Shown here in pieces: positions 14,479-22,894 of a stretch of 27,717 nucleotides of DNA. The stretch's first letter is position 1. Each line of letters starts with the position of its first letter. The position numbers and the translations under genes were made by a program. Source of the DNA: Thioglobus_C sp964448305 (GTDB lineage: Bacteria; Pseudomonadota; Gammaproteobacteria; PS1; Pseudothioglobaceae); NCBI GenBank assembly GCA_964448305.1, contig CAYUWB010000015.1, forward strand, positions 1 to 27,717, in the 5' to 3' direction. The notes beneath the pieces were generated by a model. That model ran no database searches and had not been told where the DNA came from. It saw only the letters and a program-made list of their open reading frames with translations.

Positions 14479-15060
14479 ATGTTACTAACACTCGTTATTT
14501 TCGCTTATCTTATTGGATCTATTTCGGCAGCAATCATTGTTTGTAAAATTTTAAATCTGCCTGACCCAAGAACACAAGGATCCAACAATCCTGGTGCGAC
14601 TAATGTGCTTCGTATTGGTGGTAAAAAAGCAGCGGCAATCGTTTTAATTGGCGATGGCTTAAAAGGTGTTATTCCAGTATTAATAGCCCAATATCTAAAT
14701 ATTGGGCTATTGGAGTTAGCCTTTGTTGCTATGGCAGCTTTTTTAGGCCACGTTTATCCAATATTTTTTGGCTTTAAAGGTGGCAAAGGTGTGGCAACGT
14801 TTATTGGCACTTTGTTAGCACTTAATTATTTAGTGGGCTTGAGTTTTGCAATCACTTGGTTGTTTGTTGCTAAGGTGTTAAAAATATCATCACTATCAGC
14901 ACTTATTGCCACTTTACTAACCCCATTTTATTTTTATTGGTTAACTGGCAACTTTGAAGCCACCTATGTCATTGGTATCATTTGTATCTGGATTTTCTTT
15001 ACCCACAGAAGCAATATTCAAAGAATATTATCTGGCGAAGAAAGTGTAATTAAGTCTTAA
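14479..15060 (+). CDS. plsY: Acyl-phosphate:glycerol-3-phosphate acyltransferase PlsY
   Basis: An inner-membrane enzyme that acylates glycerol-3-phosphate from acyl-phosphate, the first step of phospholipid synthesis. At 193 aa it has five or so membrane segments, the first at residues 1-22. The three PlsY motifs are visible: PDPRTQGSNNPGATNVLR (about 30-47), GHVYPIFFGFKGGKGVAT (about 91-108), and the C-terminal HRSNIQRILSGEE. A divergent gene pair with folB is common in proteobacteria. The coding region contains a perfect 13-bp inverted repeat at 14682-14711, in the variable loop between motifs. Its TAA lies in an 11-base overlap with the convergent yadH stop. Confidence 0.96.
   Translation: MLLTLVIFAYLIGSISAAIIVCKILNLPDPRTQGSNNPGATNVLRIGGKKAAAIVLIGDGLKGVIPVLIAQYLNIGLLELAFVAMAAFLGHVYPIFFGFKGGKGVATFIGTLLALNYLVGLSFAITWLFVAKVLKISSLSALIATLLTPFYFYWLTGNFEATYVIGIICIWIFFTHRSNIQRILSGEESVIKS
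14682..14711. repeat. Perfect 13-bp inverted repeat inside plsY
   Basis: AATAGCCCAATAT (14682-14694), loop CTAA, ATATTGGGCTATT (14699-14711), without mismatch. It encodes part of the poorly conserved IAQYLNIGLLE stretch of PlsY, so protein constraint does not demand it. Confidence 0.9.
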
Positions 15061-15808
15061 TATTAACGCCTTTTTTTAATAAATAAAAAGACACAGTTGT
15101 CAACACGGCAATCATCACTAGCAAGACGCTCATTGATGTCCAAAAATCAGAAGTGCTCACCCCTAAAAAACCCAATCTAAAGCTGTCAACCATATAGTAA
15201 ATTGGATTAAATTTACTAACGTCTTGCCAAAACTGCGGCAAGATATCGATGCTATAAAACATACCGCCAAGATAAGTCATTGGCATCAAGATAAAGGTCG
15301 GCACAATTGATATGTCGTCGAATGATTGTGCAAAAATTGCATTAATAAAACCTGCCAATGAAAACAAAATAGCGGTTAATAAAAATGTCATGAATGTGAT
15401 AAATAAACTATCAATCGTAAACTCAACAAAGAATGAAACTGCAATAAACACGCCCAAACCCACAATAAAGCCTCGCGCAACACCACCTGAAATATAACCT
15501 AATAAGATCACCCAATATGGCACTGGTGCTACCAACAACTCTTCAATACTGTGGTTAAATTTTGCCAAGAAAAATGACGACACAGTATTGGCATAAGAGT
15601 TGGTAATGACTGTCATTAAAATAATGCCGGGAATAATATATTGTAAATAATCAATCCCTTGCATTTGCCCAATACGCTCACCCATCAAGCCGCCAAAAAT
15701 TAGCAAATAAAGCGACGTGGTGATAATTGGCGGGAAAATAGTTTGCACCCAAATACGAGAAAATCGCAAAACTTCCTTAATGACAATGGTTTTATAAGCA
15801 ATCCACAT
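15050..15808 (-). CDS. yadH: ABC-2 type transporter permease (YadH-like)
   Basis: The membrane half of an ABC-2 exporter, 252 aa with about six predicted membrane segments (first around 20-40: TIFPPIITTSLYLLIFGGLM) and the ABC-2 block FSLAGFINAIFAQSFDDISIVPTFILMPMTYLGGMFYS near residues 148-190. Length and wording match E. coli YadH (256 aa). It starts one base after the stop of the ATPase gene, so both are one transcript. Substrate unknown; the YadGH/NodIJ-like class handles lipids, polysaccharides or drugs. Its last codons overlap the end of plsY on the other strand by 11 bp. Confidence 0.9.
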   Translation of the reverse strand: MWIAYKTIVIKEVLRFSRIWVQTIFPPIITTSLYLLIFGGLMGERIGQMQGIDYLQYIIPGIILMTVITNSYANTVSSFFLAKFNHSIEELLVAPVPYWVILLGYISGGVARGFIVGLGVFIAVSFFVEFTIDSLFITFMTFLLTAILFSLAGFINAIFAQSFDDISIVPTFILMPMTYLGGMFYSIDILPQFWQDVSKFNPIYYMVDSFRLGFLGVSTSDFWTSMSVLLVMIAVLTTVSFYLLKKGVNIKT

Positions 15809-16738
15809 TTAATGTTGCTCCGATTGTTGTTTTTGAGTCAAACGCAAAAACAAGGTTTCTAGACGATTTTGTGCGCTACGCACATGATCCACACTAACAC
15901 CCTGTTTGGCTAAATTTTGCAAAACATTAGTAATATTGTTATCCGAATCAAGCACCACTTGCAAAGAATAGTCATCTAATCTCTCGCATTCAAAGCCGTC
16001 CTCTTTAATTTGCTCAGGTAGGCTACTCACACTTTCTAAAATAATGACTTGATGCGCTACTTTAGAAAGTAGCTTTTTCATACTGGTTTGCTCAACCACC
16101 TCGCCTTCATTCAAAATAGCAATATTACGACACAAAGATTCGGCCTCTTCTAAATAGTGCGTGGTCAGAATAATGGTCATTCCTTCACGATTTAACTCTT
16201 TAAGATATGTCCACATGGAGCGACGAATCTCAACATCAACACCGGCTGTAGGCTCATCTAAAATCAAAATTTTTGGTTGATGTATGAGTGCTCTGGCTAA
16301 CATTAAACGGCGTTTCATACCGCCTGATAACGACTTTGCCATATCAAAACGCTTATCCCACAATTGCATTCTTTTTAATAATATTTCTGCTTGTGCTCTA
16401 GAAGCTGAACGACTAATACCGTGATAGCCTGCTTGGTTGATTAAAATTTCTTCAATCGGCTCAAATGGATTAAAGTTAAACTCTTGTGGCATTAGCCCAA
16501 TTAAGCGTTTAATCTCATTCCCACGAGTGTTTTGATCAAGCCCTAAAACTTCAATATCACCTGCAGTTTTGTTCAACAACCCACAAACAATACCAATAGC
16601 GGTAGTTTTGCCTGCACCATTACTACCCAAAAGTGCAAAAAAGTCTCCTTGTTCAACTTGCAAATCAATACCCTTCAGTGCTTCTAACTGATTGGTGTAA
16701 GTTTTTTGCAAACCTTTAATTGACAACGCAACTTGCAT
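15809..16738 (-). CDS. yadG: ABC transporter ATP-binding protein (YadG-like)
   Basis: The ATPase partner of the YadH-like permease, 309 aa (E. coli YadG 308 aa). Walker A is GSNGAGKT (38-45), Q-loop Gln85 in PQEFNFNPFE, signature LSGGMKRR (137-144), Walker B with ILDEPTAGVD (159-168) and H-loop His194 in TTHYLEEAE. The stretch EFNFNPFEPIEEILINQAGYHGI is close to YadG and separates it from NodI or CcmA. The C-terminal 80 residues form the usual DrrA-type extension. A 144-bp divergent gap separates its start from aceF; the gene's own promoter must lie there but no clean hexamer pair stands out. Confidence 0.92.
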   Translation of the reverse strand: MQVALSIKGLQKTYTNQLEALKGIDLQVEQGDFFALLGSNGAGKTTAIGIVCGLLNKTAGDIEVLGLDQNTRGNEIKRLIGLMPQEFNFNPFEPIEEILINQAGYHGISRSASRAQAEILLKRMQLWDKRFDMAKSLSGGMKRRLMLARALIHQPKILILDEPTAGVDVEIRRSMWTYLKELNREGMTIILTTHYLEEAESLCRNIAILNEGEVVEQTSMKKLLSKVAHQVIILESVSSLPEQIKEDGFECERLDDYSLQVVLDSDNNITNVLQNLAKQGVSVDHVRSAQNRLETLFLRLTQKQQSEQH

Positions 16739-16840
16739 AGATTTTAATACCTTGAATAATCGGATGAATTTTTAACTTTTTATCATACCGTCTGAGCGCG
16801 TAAAACATTTTAACATTTATCCCCTTTTATCAACTATTTT

Positions 16841-16849
16841 TGCGATAAT
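16841..16849 (+). promoter_or_regulatory. Candidate extended -10 promoter of aceF
   Basis: TGC-GATAAT fits an extended -10, 33 bases before the aceF ATG and within the divergent yadG/aceF gap. No matching -35 is evident. The site overlaps a 10-bp perfect palindrome GATAATTATC (16844-16853), which might bind a regulator or be chance. Confidence 0.45.
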
Positions 16850-16882
16850 TATCATCTTTAAAATTGTATTAATATACCAACC

Positions 16883-18421
16883 ATGTCAATCCTTAAAAAC
16901 ATTGAACTTCCCGATATTGGTGATTTTGACGAAGTAGAAGTTATTGAGATTTTAGTATCTGTTGGCGACACAATCGAAGCAGATGACAGCATAATAACTC
17001 TTGAAAGTGATAAAGCCTCAATGGAAATCCCCTGCCCATCAGCAGGCACAGTTTCACAAATTAATGTCAATATTGGCGACAAAATCAAACAAGGTGATTC
17101 AATAATCAGCCTAGAAAGCACCCAAGAATCTGAAGAAAGCGTCACTAAAGAAGAAGAGCCTGGTGAAACCAAAGAAGAAACAACAACAAAAATAGTGCCT
17201 GTCATCGTGCCCGATATTGGTGATTTTGACGAAGTAGAAGTGATTGAAATTTTAGTCAACGTTGGCGATGAACTTAACGAAGAAGATTCAATTATCACCC
17301 TTGAAAGTGATAAAGCCTCAATGGAAATACCAACACCAACTGCAGGTACTGTCAGTAGTATTAATGTTAGCTTGGGTGACAAAATAAGCCTAGGCGATTT
17401 AATTCTTGAAATGCAAAGTAGTGGTAACACCGAAACTAAGACAGTTGTAGAGCAAGCACCTAGCGCACCAGTAGCAACTAAACCAGCGCCAGTAGCAGCG
17501 CCTGCACCAAGTACTAACGAATCTGTTTCTAATGTACCTGCTGGCGATTCTCATGCCTCGCCTTCAATTCGAAAACTCGCAAGAGAGCTCGGTGTTGATC
17601 TATCTAAAGTCACAGGCACTGGGCAAAAAGGCCGTGTTTTAGATACAGACCTTAAAGGCTACGTTAAACAAATTATTACTTCAGGTGGCACAGGTAGTGC
17701 GATTCCTAAGGTGCCAGTTATCGATTTCTCTAAATTTGGCGAAACTGAGCTTCAACCACTTTCTAGAATCAACAAACTTTCAGGTAAACACCTAAGTGCT
17801 TGTTGGCTTAATATTCCGCATGTCACCCAATTTGACGAAGTTAATATTGACCAAATGGAAGCTTTCAGACAAGAGCAAAAAGCCAAAGGGGTGAAATTAA
17901 CGCCACTAGTATTTATCATGAAGGCTACCATTCAAGCATTAAAACAACATCCACGCTTTAACTCTGCATTGGATGAATCTGGTGAAAATTTAATCATTAA
18001 AAAATATTTCAATCTCGGTATTGCTATGGATACACCAAACGGCTTGGTGGTACCGGTGATTCGTGATGTTGATCAAAAAACACTTAGTGACTTAGCCACT
18101 GAACTAGCTGAGACTTCTGCAAAAGCTCGTGATGGCAAACTCAAACCAGGCGATATGCAAGGTGCTGGTTTTACTATTTCAAGTTTGGGTGGCATTGGTG
18201 GTACGCAATTCACCCCAATTGTTAACGCACCAGAAGTAGCAATTTTGGGTGTGTCTCGTTCACAAACCAAACCAATCTGGGATGGCAAGAACTTTGTGCC
18301 AACATTAATGTTGCCACTGGCTTTGTCCTATGACCATCGTGTCATTGATGGCGCCCAAGGCGGTCGATTTATGGCAGATTTAAATTCAATCTTGCAAGAT
18401 ATTAGAGAGATCCTTTTATGA
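16883..18421 (+). CDS. aceF: Pyruvate dehydrogenase E2, dihydrolipoamide acetyltransferase
   Basis: The core enzyme of the pyruvate dehydrogenase complex, moving acetyl from E1 to CoA. It has two N-terminal lipoyl domains with lipoyl-lysines Lys44 and Lys144 in ESDKASME, joined by Glu-rich and Ala/Pro-rich linkers (about 82-105, 186-222). A peripheral-subunit-binding domain follows, SPSIRKLARELGVDLSKV (about 229-246). The catalytic domain ends with SYDHRVIDG carrying His485 and Asp489. At 512 aa with two lipoyl domains it fits AceF; the pyruvate-type is favoured over SucB (one lipoyl domain) and by the linked lpdA. No aceE lies upstream. The ATG has no Shine-Dalgarno. The stop overlaps the lpdA ATG (ATGA). 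Confidence 0.95.
   Translation: MSILKNIELPDIGDFDEVEVIEILVSVGDTIEADDSIITLESDKASMEIPCPSAGTVSQINVNIGDKIKQGDSIISLESTQESEESVTKEEEPGETKEETTTKIVPVIVPDIGDFDEVEVIEILVNVGDELNEEDSIITLESDKASMEIPTPTAGTVSSINVSLGDKISLGDLILEMQSSGNTETKTVVEQAPSAPVATKPAPVAAPAPSTNESVSNVPAGDSHASPSIRKLARELGVDLSKVTGTGQKGRVLDTDLKGYVKQIITSGGTGSAIPKVPVIDFSKFGETELQPLSRINKLSGKHLSACWLNIPHVTQFDEVNIDQMEAFRQEQKAKGVKLTPLVFIMKATIQALKQHPRFNSALDESGENLIIKKYFNLGIAMDTPNGLVVPVIRDVDQKTLSDLATELAETSAKARDGKLKPGDMQGAGFTISSLGGIGGTQFTPIVNAPEVAILGVSRSQTKPIWDGKNFVPTLMLPLALSYDHRVIDGAQGGRFMADLNSILQDIREILL
16910..17328 (+). repeat. Near-identical DNA repeats of the two lipoyl domains in aceF
   Basis: The two lipoyl domains are offset by exactly 300 bp. Blocks of exact identity are 16910-16941 with 17210-17241 (32 bp) and 17000-17028 with 17300-17328 (29 bp), including synonymous positions. 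Linker and other parts have diverged, so only the functional blocks stay matched. Confidence 0.9.
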
Positions 18422-19821
18422 TTAAAACGCAAGTTGTTGTTATTGGTTCAGGCCCTGGTGGTTACACCGCTGCTTTTCGTGCAGCTGATTTAGGCAAAGA
18501 AGTCGTACTAATCGAACGCTATGAAAATTTAGGCGGTGTTTGTTTAAATGTCGGCTGTATTCCTTCAAAAGCCTTACTTCATACCGCCGAAGTTATTAAT
18601 GAAGCAGCCGAAGCACCACATCTTGGTGTTTCTTTTGGTGAAGCTAAAATTGATATTGATGGTGTACGTGCCAATAAAGAAAACATTGTTAGCAAACTAA
18701 CTGGTGGTATTAAAGCCTTGGCTAAAGCCAGAAATGTACAAGTCGTCACAGGCTATGGTAAATTTATCTCGGCCAATCAAATCGCTATTGATGACTCAGA
18801 TGAAGTGATTGAGTTTGAGCAATGTATTATTGCAGCAGGCTCACGTGTTACCAAAATTCCAGCCTTTCCTTTTGATGATCCACGAGTCATGGATTCTACC
18901 GATGCGCTCGAATTAAGCGATGTGCCAAAACGACTACTGATTGTCGGTGGTGGTATTATCGGTTTAGAAATGGCCACTGTATACAATGCACTTGGTAGTG
19001 AAATTACCGTGGTTGAATTATCCGATCAACTAATTGCAAGCGCCGATAAAGACGTGGTTACGCCGTTGGCTAGGCGCATCAAAAAACAATATAAAGACAT
19101 TTATCTGGATACCAAAGTTGCCAAAATGGAAGCAACTGACAAAGGCATCAAGGTTGATTTCGAAGGCAAAAAAGCACCGGAATCCGATACCTTTGATAAA
19201 GTGTTAGTCTCTATTGGTCGTTCGCCAAATGGACAACTAATTGATGCTGATAAAGCTGGTGTAGAAGTCAATGAATGGGGTTTTATTCCTGTTGACAAAC
19301 AAATGCGCACCAATATTAATCATATTTTTGCCATTGGCGATATCGTTGGCCAACCAATGTTGGCACACAAAGCAGTACATGAGGCAAAAGTAGCTGCAGA
19401 AGTGATCTGTGGGCACAAATCTGGCTTTGATGCGCTCACCATTCCATCAGTTGCCTACACTGACCCTGAAGTCGCTTGGACAGGCAAAACTGAAAAAGAA
19501 CTTAAAACAGAAGGGGTTGCTTATGAAAAAGGCGTATTCCCTTGGGCCGCCTCCGGTCGAAGCTTAAGTATTGGCCGTAACGAAGGCATGTCTAAAGCGT
19601 TATTTGAAGCAAAAACAGGTCGCATATTAGGTATGGGCATTTGCGGCACGAATGCCGGTGAGCTCATTGCAGAAGCAACACTTGCCATCGAAATGGGCTG
19701 TGATATGAGCGATATTGCACTCACCATTCACGCACACCCAACACTCTCTGAAACAACCGCTTTTGCTACCGAAATGGCTGAAGGCACCATCACTGATTTA
19801 TTACCACCAAAAAAGAAATAG
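18418..19821 (+). CDS. lpdA: Dihydrolipoamide dehydrogenase (E3)
   Basis: An FAD-dependent disulfide oxidoreductase that reoxidises lipoyl groups of pyruvate (and probably 2-oxoglutarate) dehydrogenase. The FAD loop is GSGPGG (10-15), the redox-active pair Cys42/Cys47 sits in GGVCLNVGCIPSK, the NAD loop is GGGIIGLE near 180-187, and the active-site pair His440/Glu445 is in HAHPTLSE. At 467 aa it has the normal length and no lipoyl domain of its own. It overlaps aceF by four bases (ATGA) with GAGAGA as binding site, so the two are translationally coupled. Confidence 0.97.
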   Translation: MIKTQVVVIGSGPGGYTAAFRAADLGKEVVLIERYENLGGVCLNVGCIPSKALLHTAEVINEAAEAPHLGVSFGEAKIDIDGVRANKENIVSKLTGGIKALAKARNVQVVTGYGKFISANQIAIDDSDEVIEFEQCIIAAGSRVTKIPAFPFDDPRVMDSTDALELSDVPKRLLIVGGGIIGLEMATVYNALGSEITVVELSDQLIASADKDVVTPLARRIKKQYKDIYLDTKVAKMEATDKGIKVDFEGKKAPESDTFDKVLVSIGRSPNGQLIDADKAGVEVNEWGFIPVDKQMRTNINHIFAIGDIVGQPMLAHKAVHEAKVAAEVICGHKSGFDALTIPSVAYTDPEVAWTGKTEKELKTEGVAYEKGVFPWAASGRSLSIGRNEGMSKALFEAKTGRILGMGICGTNAGELIAEATLAIEMGCDMSDIALTIHAHPTLSETTAFATEMAEGTITDLLPPKKK

Positions 19822-19830
19822 GAACACAGC

Positions 19831-20484
19831 ATGGATACAACACAAGCAAGAAGCAACACAATTGATCAACAAATTAGACCATGGGGTGGTTTAAATTACA
19901 TCGCCAATAATGCACTTAAAGACACGCCAAGAGAAAGCTTTGTGCCTGAAAAATATCAAAACCTAGCGTTTGCTGATATTGAAATTCCACTGAGTAATAA
20001 AGCAAAAATGCTTAGCCCTAAAATTGAAGGCCGCCTATTGGATGCACTAAATATTAAAAAAGACGAAGCTGTACTAGAAGTAGGTACCGGCAGTGGTTAT
20101 TTAACAGCGGTAGTTTCAAAATTATGCAAGTCAATCACCAGTATTGAAATTGATGAAGAACTTAGTTATAGTGCCCAAGAGAAATTAAACGCACTTAACA
20201 TCGACAATGTTCAACTTGAAGTGGGCGACGCTTCTAAAGGCTGGAATTCAAATGACTTTTTTGATGTGGTTATTGTTGGCGCAGCCGTACCAAAAATCAC
20301 AGGTCGTTATTTCCACTTACTAAATGTCGGTGGCCGTATTTTTGTGGTTGAAGGCACAGGTAATGCCATGCAAGCAAAACTCATTACTCGTATCAGTGAG
20401 CACAAGTGGGATACTCAATCTTTATTCGAGACTCACCTAGATACCATGCAAGGTTTAGAAGCAGCGGAAAGTTTTAAGTTTTAA
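19831..20484 (+). CDS. PCMT-family SAM-dependent methyltransferase
   Basis: A 217-aa protein of the protein-L-isoaspartate O-methyltransferase family. SAM motif I is VLEVGTGSGYLTA (81-93); IEIDEEL (about 108-114) and DVVIVGAAV (about 145-153) are motifs post I and II. The N-terminus ARSNTIDQQIRPWG and FVPEKYQNLAFADIEIPL place it in the Pcm-like subfamily that often neighbours outer-membrane efflux genes. The TISQP-type substrate motif of classical Pcm is replaced by MLSPKIEGRLL (60-70), so isoaspartyl repair activity is uncertain. It starts nine bases after lpdA with AGGAAC upstream, and the exporter gene follows nine bases later. Confidence 0.85.
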   Translation: MDTTQARSNTIDQQIRPWGGLNYIANNALKDTPRESFVPEKYQNLAFADIEIPLSNKAKMLSPKIEGRLLDALNIKKDEAVLEVGTGSGYLTAVVSKLCKSITSIEIDEELSYSAQEKLNALNIDNVQLEVGDASKGWNSNDFFDVVIVGAAVPKITGRYFHLLNVGGRIFVVEGTGNAMQAKLITRISEHKWDTQSLFETHLDTMQGLEAAESFKF

Positions 20485-20493
20485 GCAAAACAT

Positions 20494-22869
20494 ATGAAGC
20501 ATTTTTACGACTTTGTTTTAAAAAAATCTGGCGATAGCATTGTTTTATTGTTACTCGTTGCTGGTTTTTTCATTGCGCAAATTCCTGATTTTCAGCTTGA
20601 TGCTTCTTCAGATTCATTAGTACTAGAAGGCGACAACAACCTTCGTTACTATCAAAGCATAAAAAAAGATTATGGTTCTGATGATTATTTAGTCATTAGC
20701 TATCAAGTCGAGGACAATCTGCTAGATCCGGCGCAAATTAAACATTTAGCCAACTTTAGAAAAGACTTAAAAGCCATTGACCAAGTTAAGTCGGTCACCA
20801 CAATTTTAGATGTGCCATTATTCCGTTCACCACCCCTATCGCTCACAGATTTATCCTCTGATGGTGTGTCTATTGACAACGGCAATGCTAATCTCTTGCT
20901 TGCTAATAAAGAGTTTAAATCTTCGCCTTTATATGGCGATAACTTGGTCAGCAAAGACGGAAAAACCACGGCTATTTTAGTATCGCTAAAGGGCAATAAA
21001 CGCTTCGATGAGAGACGTCAAACTCGTGATTCTATGCGCATCAAAAGAGCGGCTAACGAGCTCTCTAAGGAAGAGTTAGCCAAACTAAAAAGCATTGAAA
21101 AACAAGTGCTCAAAGATGCTACCACACAAAGTGATTTACAAGCCGAAACCATTGCGACTATTCGTACTACGATTGACCGGTATCGAGATAAAGCCAGTTT
21201 ATTCTTAGGCGGTCTGCCGATGATCACAACCGACATTATTGGCTACATCAGTAGTGATTTAATTGTCTTTAGTTTGGCAGTCATTGGCCTCATGACACTA
21301 ATTCTAGCACTTATTTTCAAAGGTGTTCGTTGGGTGTTAATGCCAATCGGCATTAGTATTACTGGCGCTTTAACAATGACCGGTATTTTGGCCTTTTTAG
21401 GCTGGAAAGTAACTGTTATATCATCTAACTTCTTCTCGCTACTGTTGGTCATGACACTTTCAGTCACCATTCACTTGGTAGTACGCTATCGAGAGCTTGC
21501 ACAAAATGACCCAGACCTTGAATACCATCAACTGATTAAAAATACATTAGAGCAAATGCTAAAACCTTGCTTGTTCACCACACTCACCACCATTGCTGCT
21601 TTTGCATCACTACTCATTAGTGGCATTAGACCTGTGATTGATTTTGGCTGGATGATGTCAATCGGTGTTACCATTGCCTTAGTGCTTTCATTTTTAGCCT
21701 TCCCAATTATCATGAGCTTTTTACCGAAAGCCAAAGTGTCAAAATTCAAAACCGAACTAGGCGTCACTCATGGTTTAGCCAAATTTACCGAACGATTTGG
21801 TAATCACTTATTGGTCGTATTGGTGTTATTTGTTGGTGCGGCCGGTATTGGTATTAGCAAACTTAGTGTCGAAAATCGTTTTATTGATTACTTTAAAGAG
21901 AGTACCGAAATCAACCAAGGGCTCACCTTAATTGATGAAAAACTCGGTGGCACTATCCCACTAGAAATTGTCTTTGATGATTTAGCTGAAGACTACTGGT
22001 ATGACGAAGATCTACGCATCGATGTTCATAAAATTCACACTTATTTAGATAGTTTAGATGAAACCGGCAAGGTGCTTTCAATTGACACCTTAATGCAAAT
22101 ATTAACCCAAGCAAATGACGGTCAAGCGCTTAACGGGTTTTTCTTAAATATCGTTAGAGGGCAAATCCCAGATAGTGCTAGGGCACACGTATTAGATCCT
22201 TATATTAATGAGGATAATGGTCAATTGCGTATGGTAATCCGCATCCGTGAAACCAATAAAGATCTTAAACGTGGTGAGCTGATTAACAATATCGAACAAC
22301 ACATTTCAAAAGAGTTTGGTTTTAGAGAAGGCAGCTTTCACACGACTGGCATGCTAGTGTTGTACAACAACATGTTGCAAAGCTTGTTTGATTCACAAAT
22401 CAAAACCATCGCCGTGGTCTTTGTGATGATTTTTATCATGTTCTTGTTTGTATTTAAATCAATCAGTTTGTCTATTTTGGCGATAATTCCTAATACGTTG
22501 CCTTCGCTATTTATTCTTGGCATTATGGGGCTGATGAACATCCCGCTCGATTTAATGACCATTACTATTTCTGCTATTGCCATTGGTATCGGCGTTGATA
22601 ACGCTATTCACTATATTCATCGCTTTAAGGCAGAGTTCCAAAAAGACGGGAACTACATGGCCACCATGTATCGCTCACATGGGTCAATTGGTTTGGCAAT
22701 GTTTTATACTTCTATTACGGTGACATTAGGCTTCTTAATCTTGGCTTTATCTAACTTTATTCCAAGTATTTATTTTGGCGTATTCACTGCCATTGCAATG
22801 CTAAGCGCTTTATTAGCTAACCTGACTTTATTGCCAAAGCTCATCTTAATGGTTAAGCCAAAAATCTAG
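20494..22869 (+). CDS. RND superfamily exporter (MMPL/HpnN-like)
   Basis: A 791-aa inner-membrane protein with the two-fold RND plan. One membrane helix is at about 14-30, then a periplasmic domain (31-245) with a charged, coiled-coil-prone stretch at 185-232, then five helices at about 250-410 forming the first sterol-sensing/MMPL domain. A helix near 437-455 starts the second half, with a second periplasmic domain and a helix cluster from about 630 to 785 ending in LLPKLILMVKPKI. IGIGVDNAIHYIHRFKAE (about 690-707) is a typical MMPL/Patched signature. There is no membrane-fusion partner or TolC nearby, so it is more like the lipid or hopanoid exporters than AcrB. Substrate unknown. Confidence 0.85.
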   Translation: MKHFYDFVLKKSGDSIVLLLLVAGFFIAQIPDFQLDASSDSLVLEGDNNLRYYQSIKKDYGSDDYLVISYQVEDNLLDPAQIKHLANFRKDLKAIDQVKSVTTILDVPLFRSPPLSLTDLSSDGVSIDNGNANLLLANKEFKSSPLYGDNLVSKDGKTTAILVSLKGNKRFDERRQTRDSMRIKRAANELSKEELAKLKSIEKQVLKDATTQSDLQAETIATIRTTIDRYRDKASLFLGGLPMITTDIIGYISSDLIVFSLAVIGLMTLILALIFKGVRWVLMPIGISITGALTMTGILAFLGWKVTVISSNFFSLLLVMTLSVTIHLVVRYRELAQNDPDLEYHQLIKNTLEQMLKPCLFTTLTTIAAFASLLISGIRPVIDFGWMMSIGVTIALVLSFLAFPIIMSFLPKAKVSKFKTELGVTHGLAKFTERFGNHLLVVLVLFVGAAGIGISKLSVENRFIDYFKESTEINQGLTLIDEKLGGTIPLEIVFDDLAEDYWYDEDLRIDVHKIHTYLDSLDETGKVLSIDTLMQILTQANDGQALNGFFLNIVRGQIPDSARAHVLDPYINEDNGQLRMVIRIRETNKDLKRGELINNIEQHISKEFGFREGSFHTTGMLVLYNNMLQSLFDSQIKTIAVVFVMIFIMFLFVFKSISLSILAIIPNTLPSLFILGIMGLMNIPLDLMTITISAIAIGIGVDNAIHYIHRFKAEFQKDGNYMATMYRSHGSIGLAMFYTSITVTLGFLILALSNFIPSIYFGVFTAIAMLSALLANLTLLPKLILMVKPKI

Positions 22870-22894
22870 CTAAACTTCATAGCGCTATTTAACA

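Noticed and set aside
16844..16856. GATAATTATC resembling part of a Fur box upstream of aceF
   Set aside because: Only about two hexamers match and pyruvate dehydrogenase is not a typical Fur target; reported only as an extended -10 candidate.
16858..17430. 190-codon minus-strand ORF opposite aceF
   Set aside because: Shadow of the lipoyl-domain repeats, Ser-rich with no recognisable domain; aceF is certain on the other strand.
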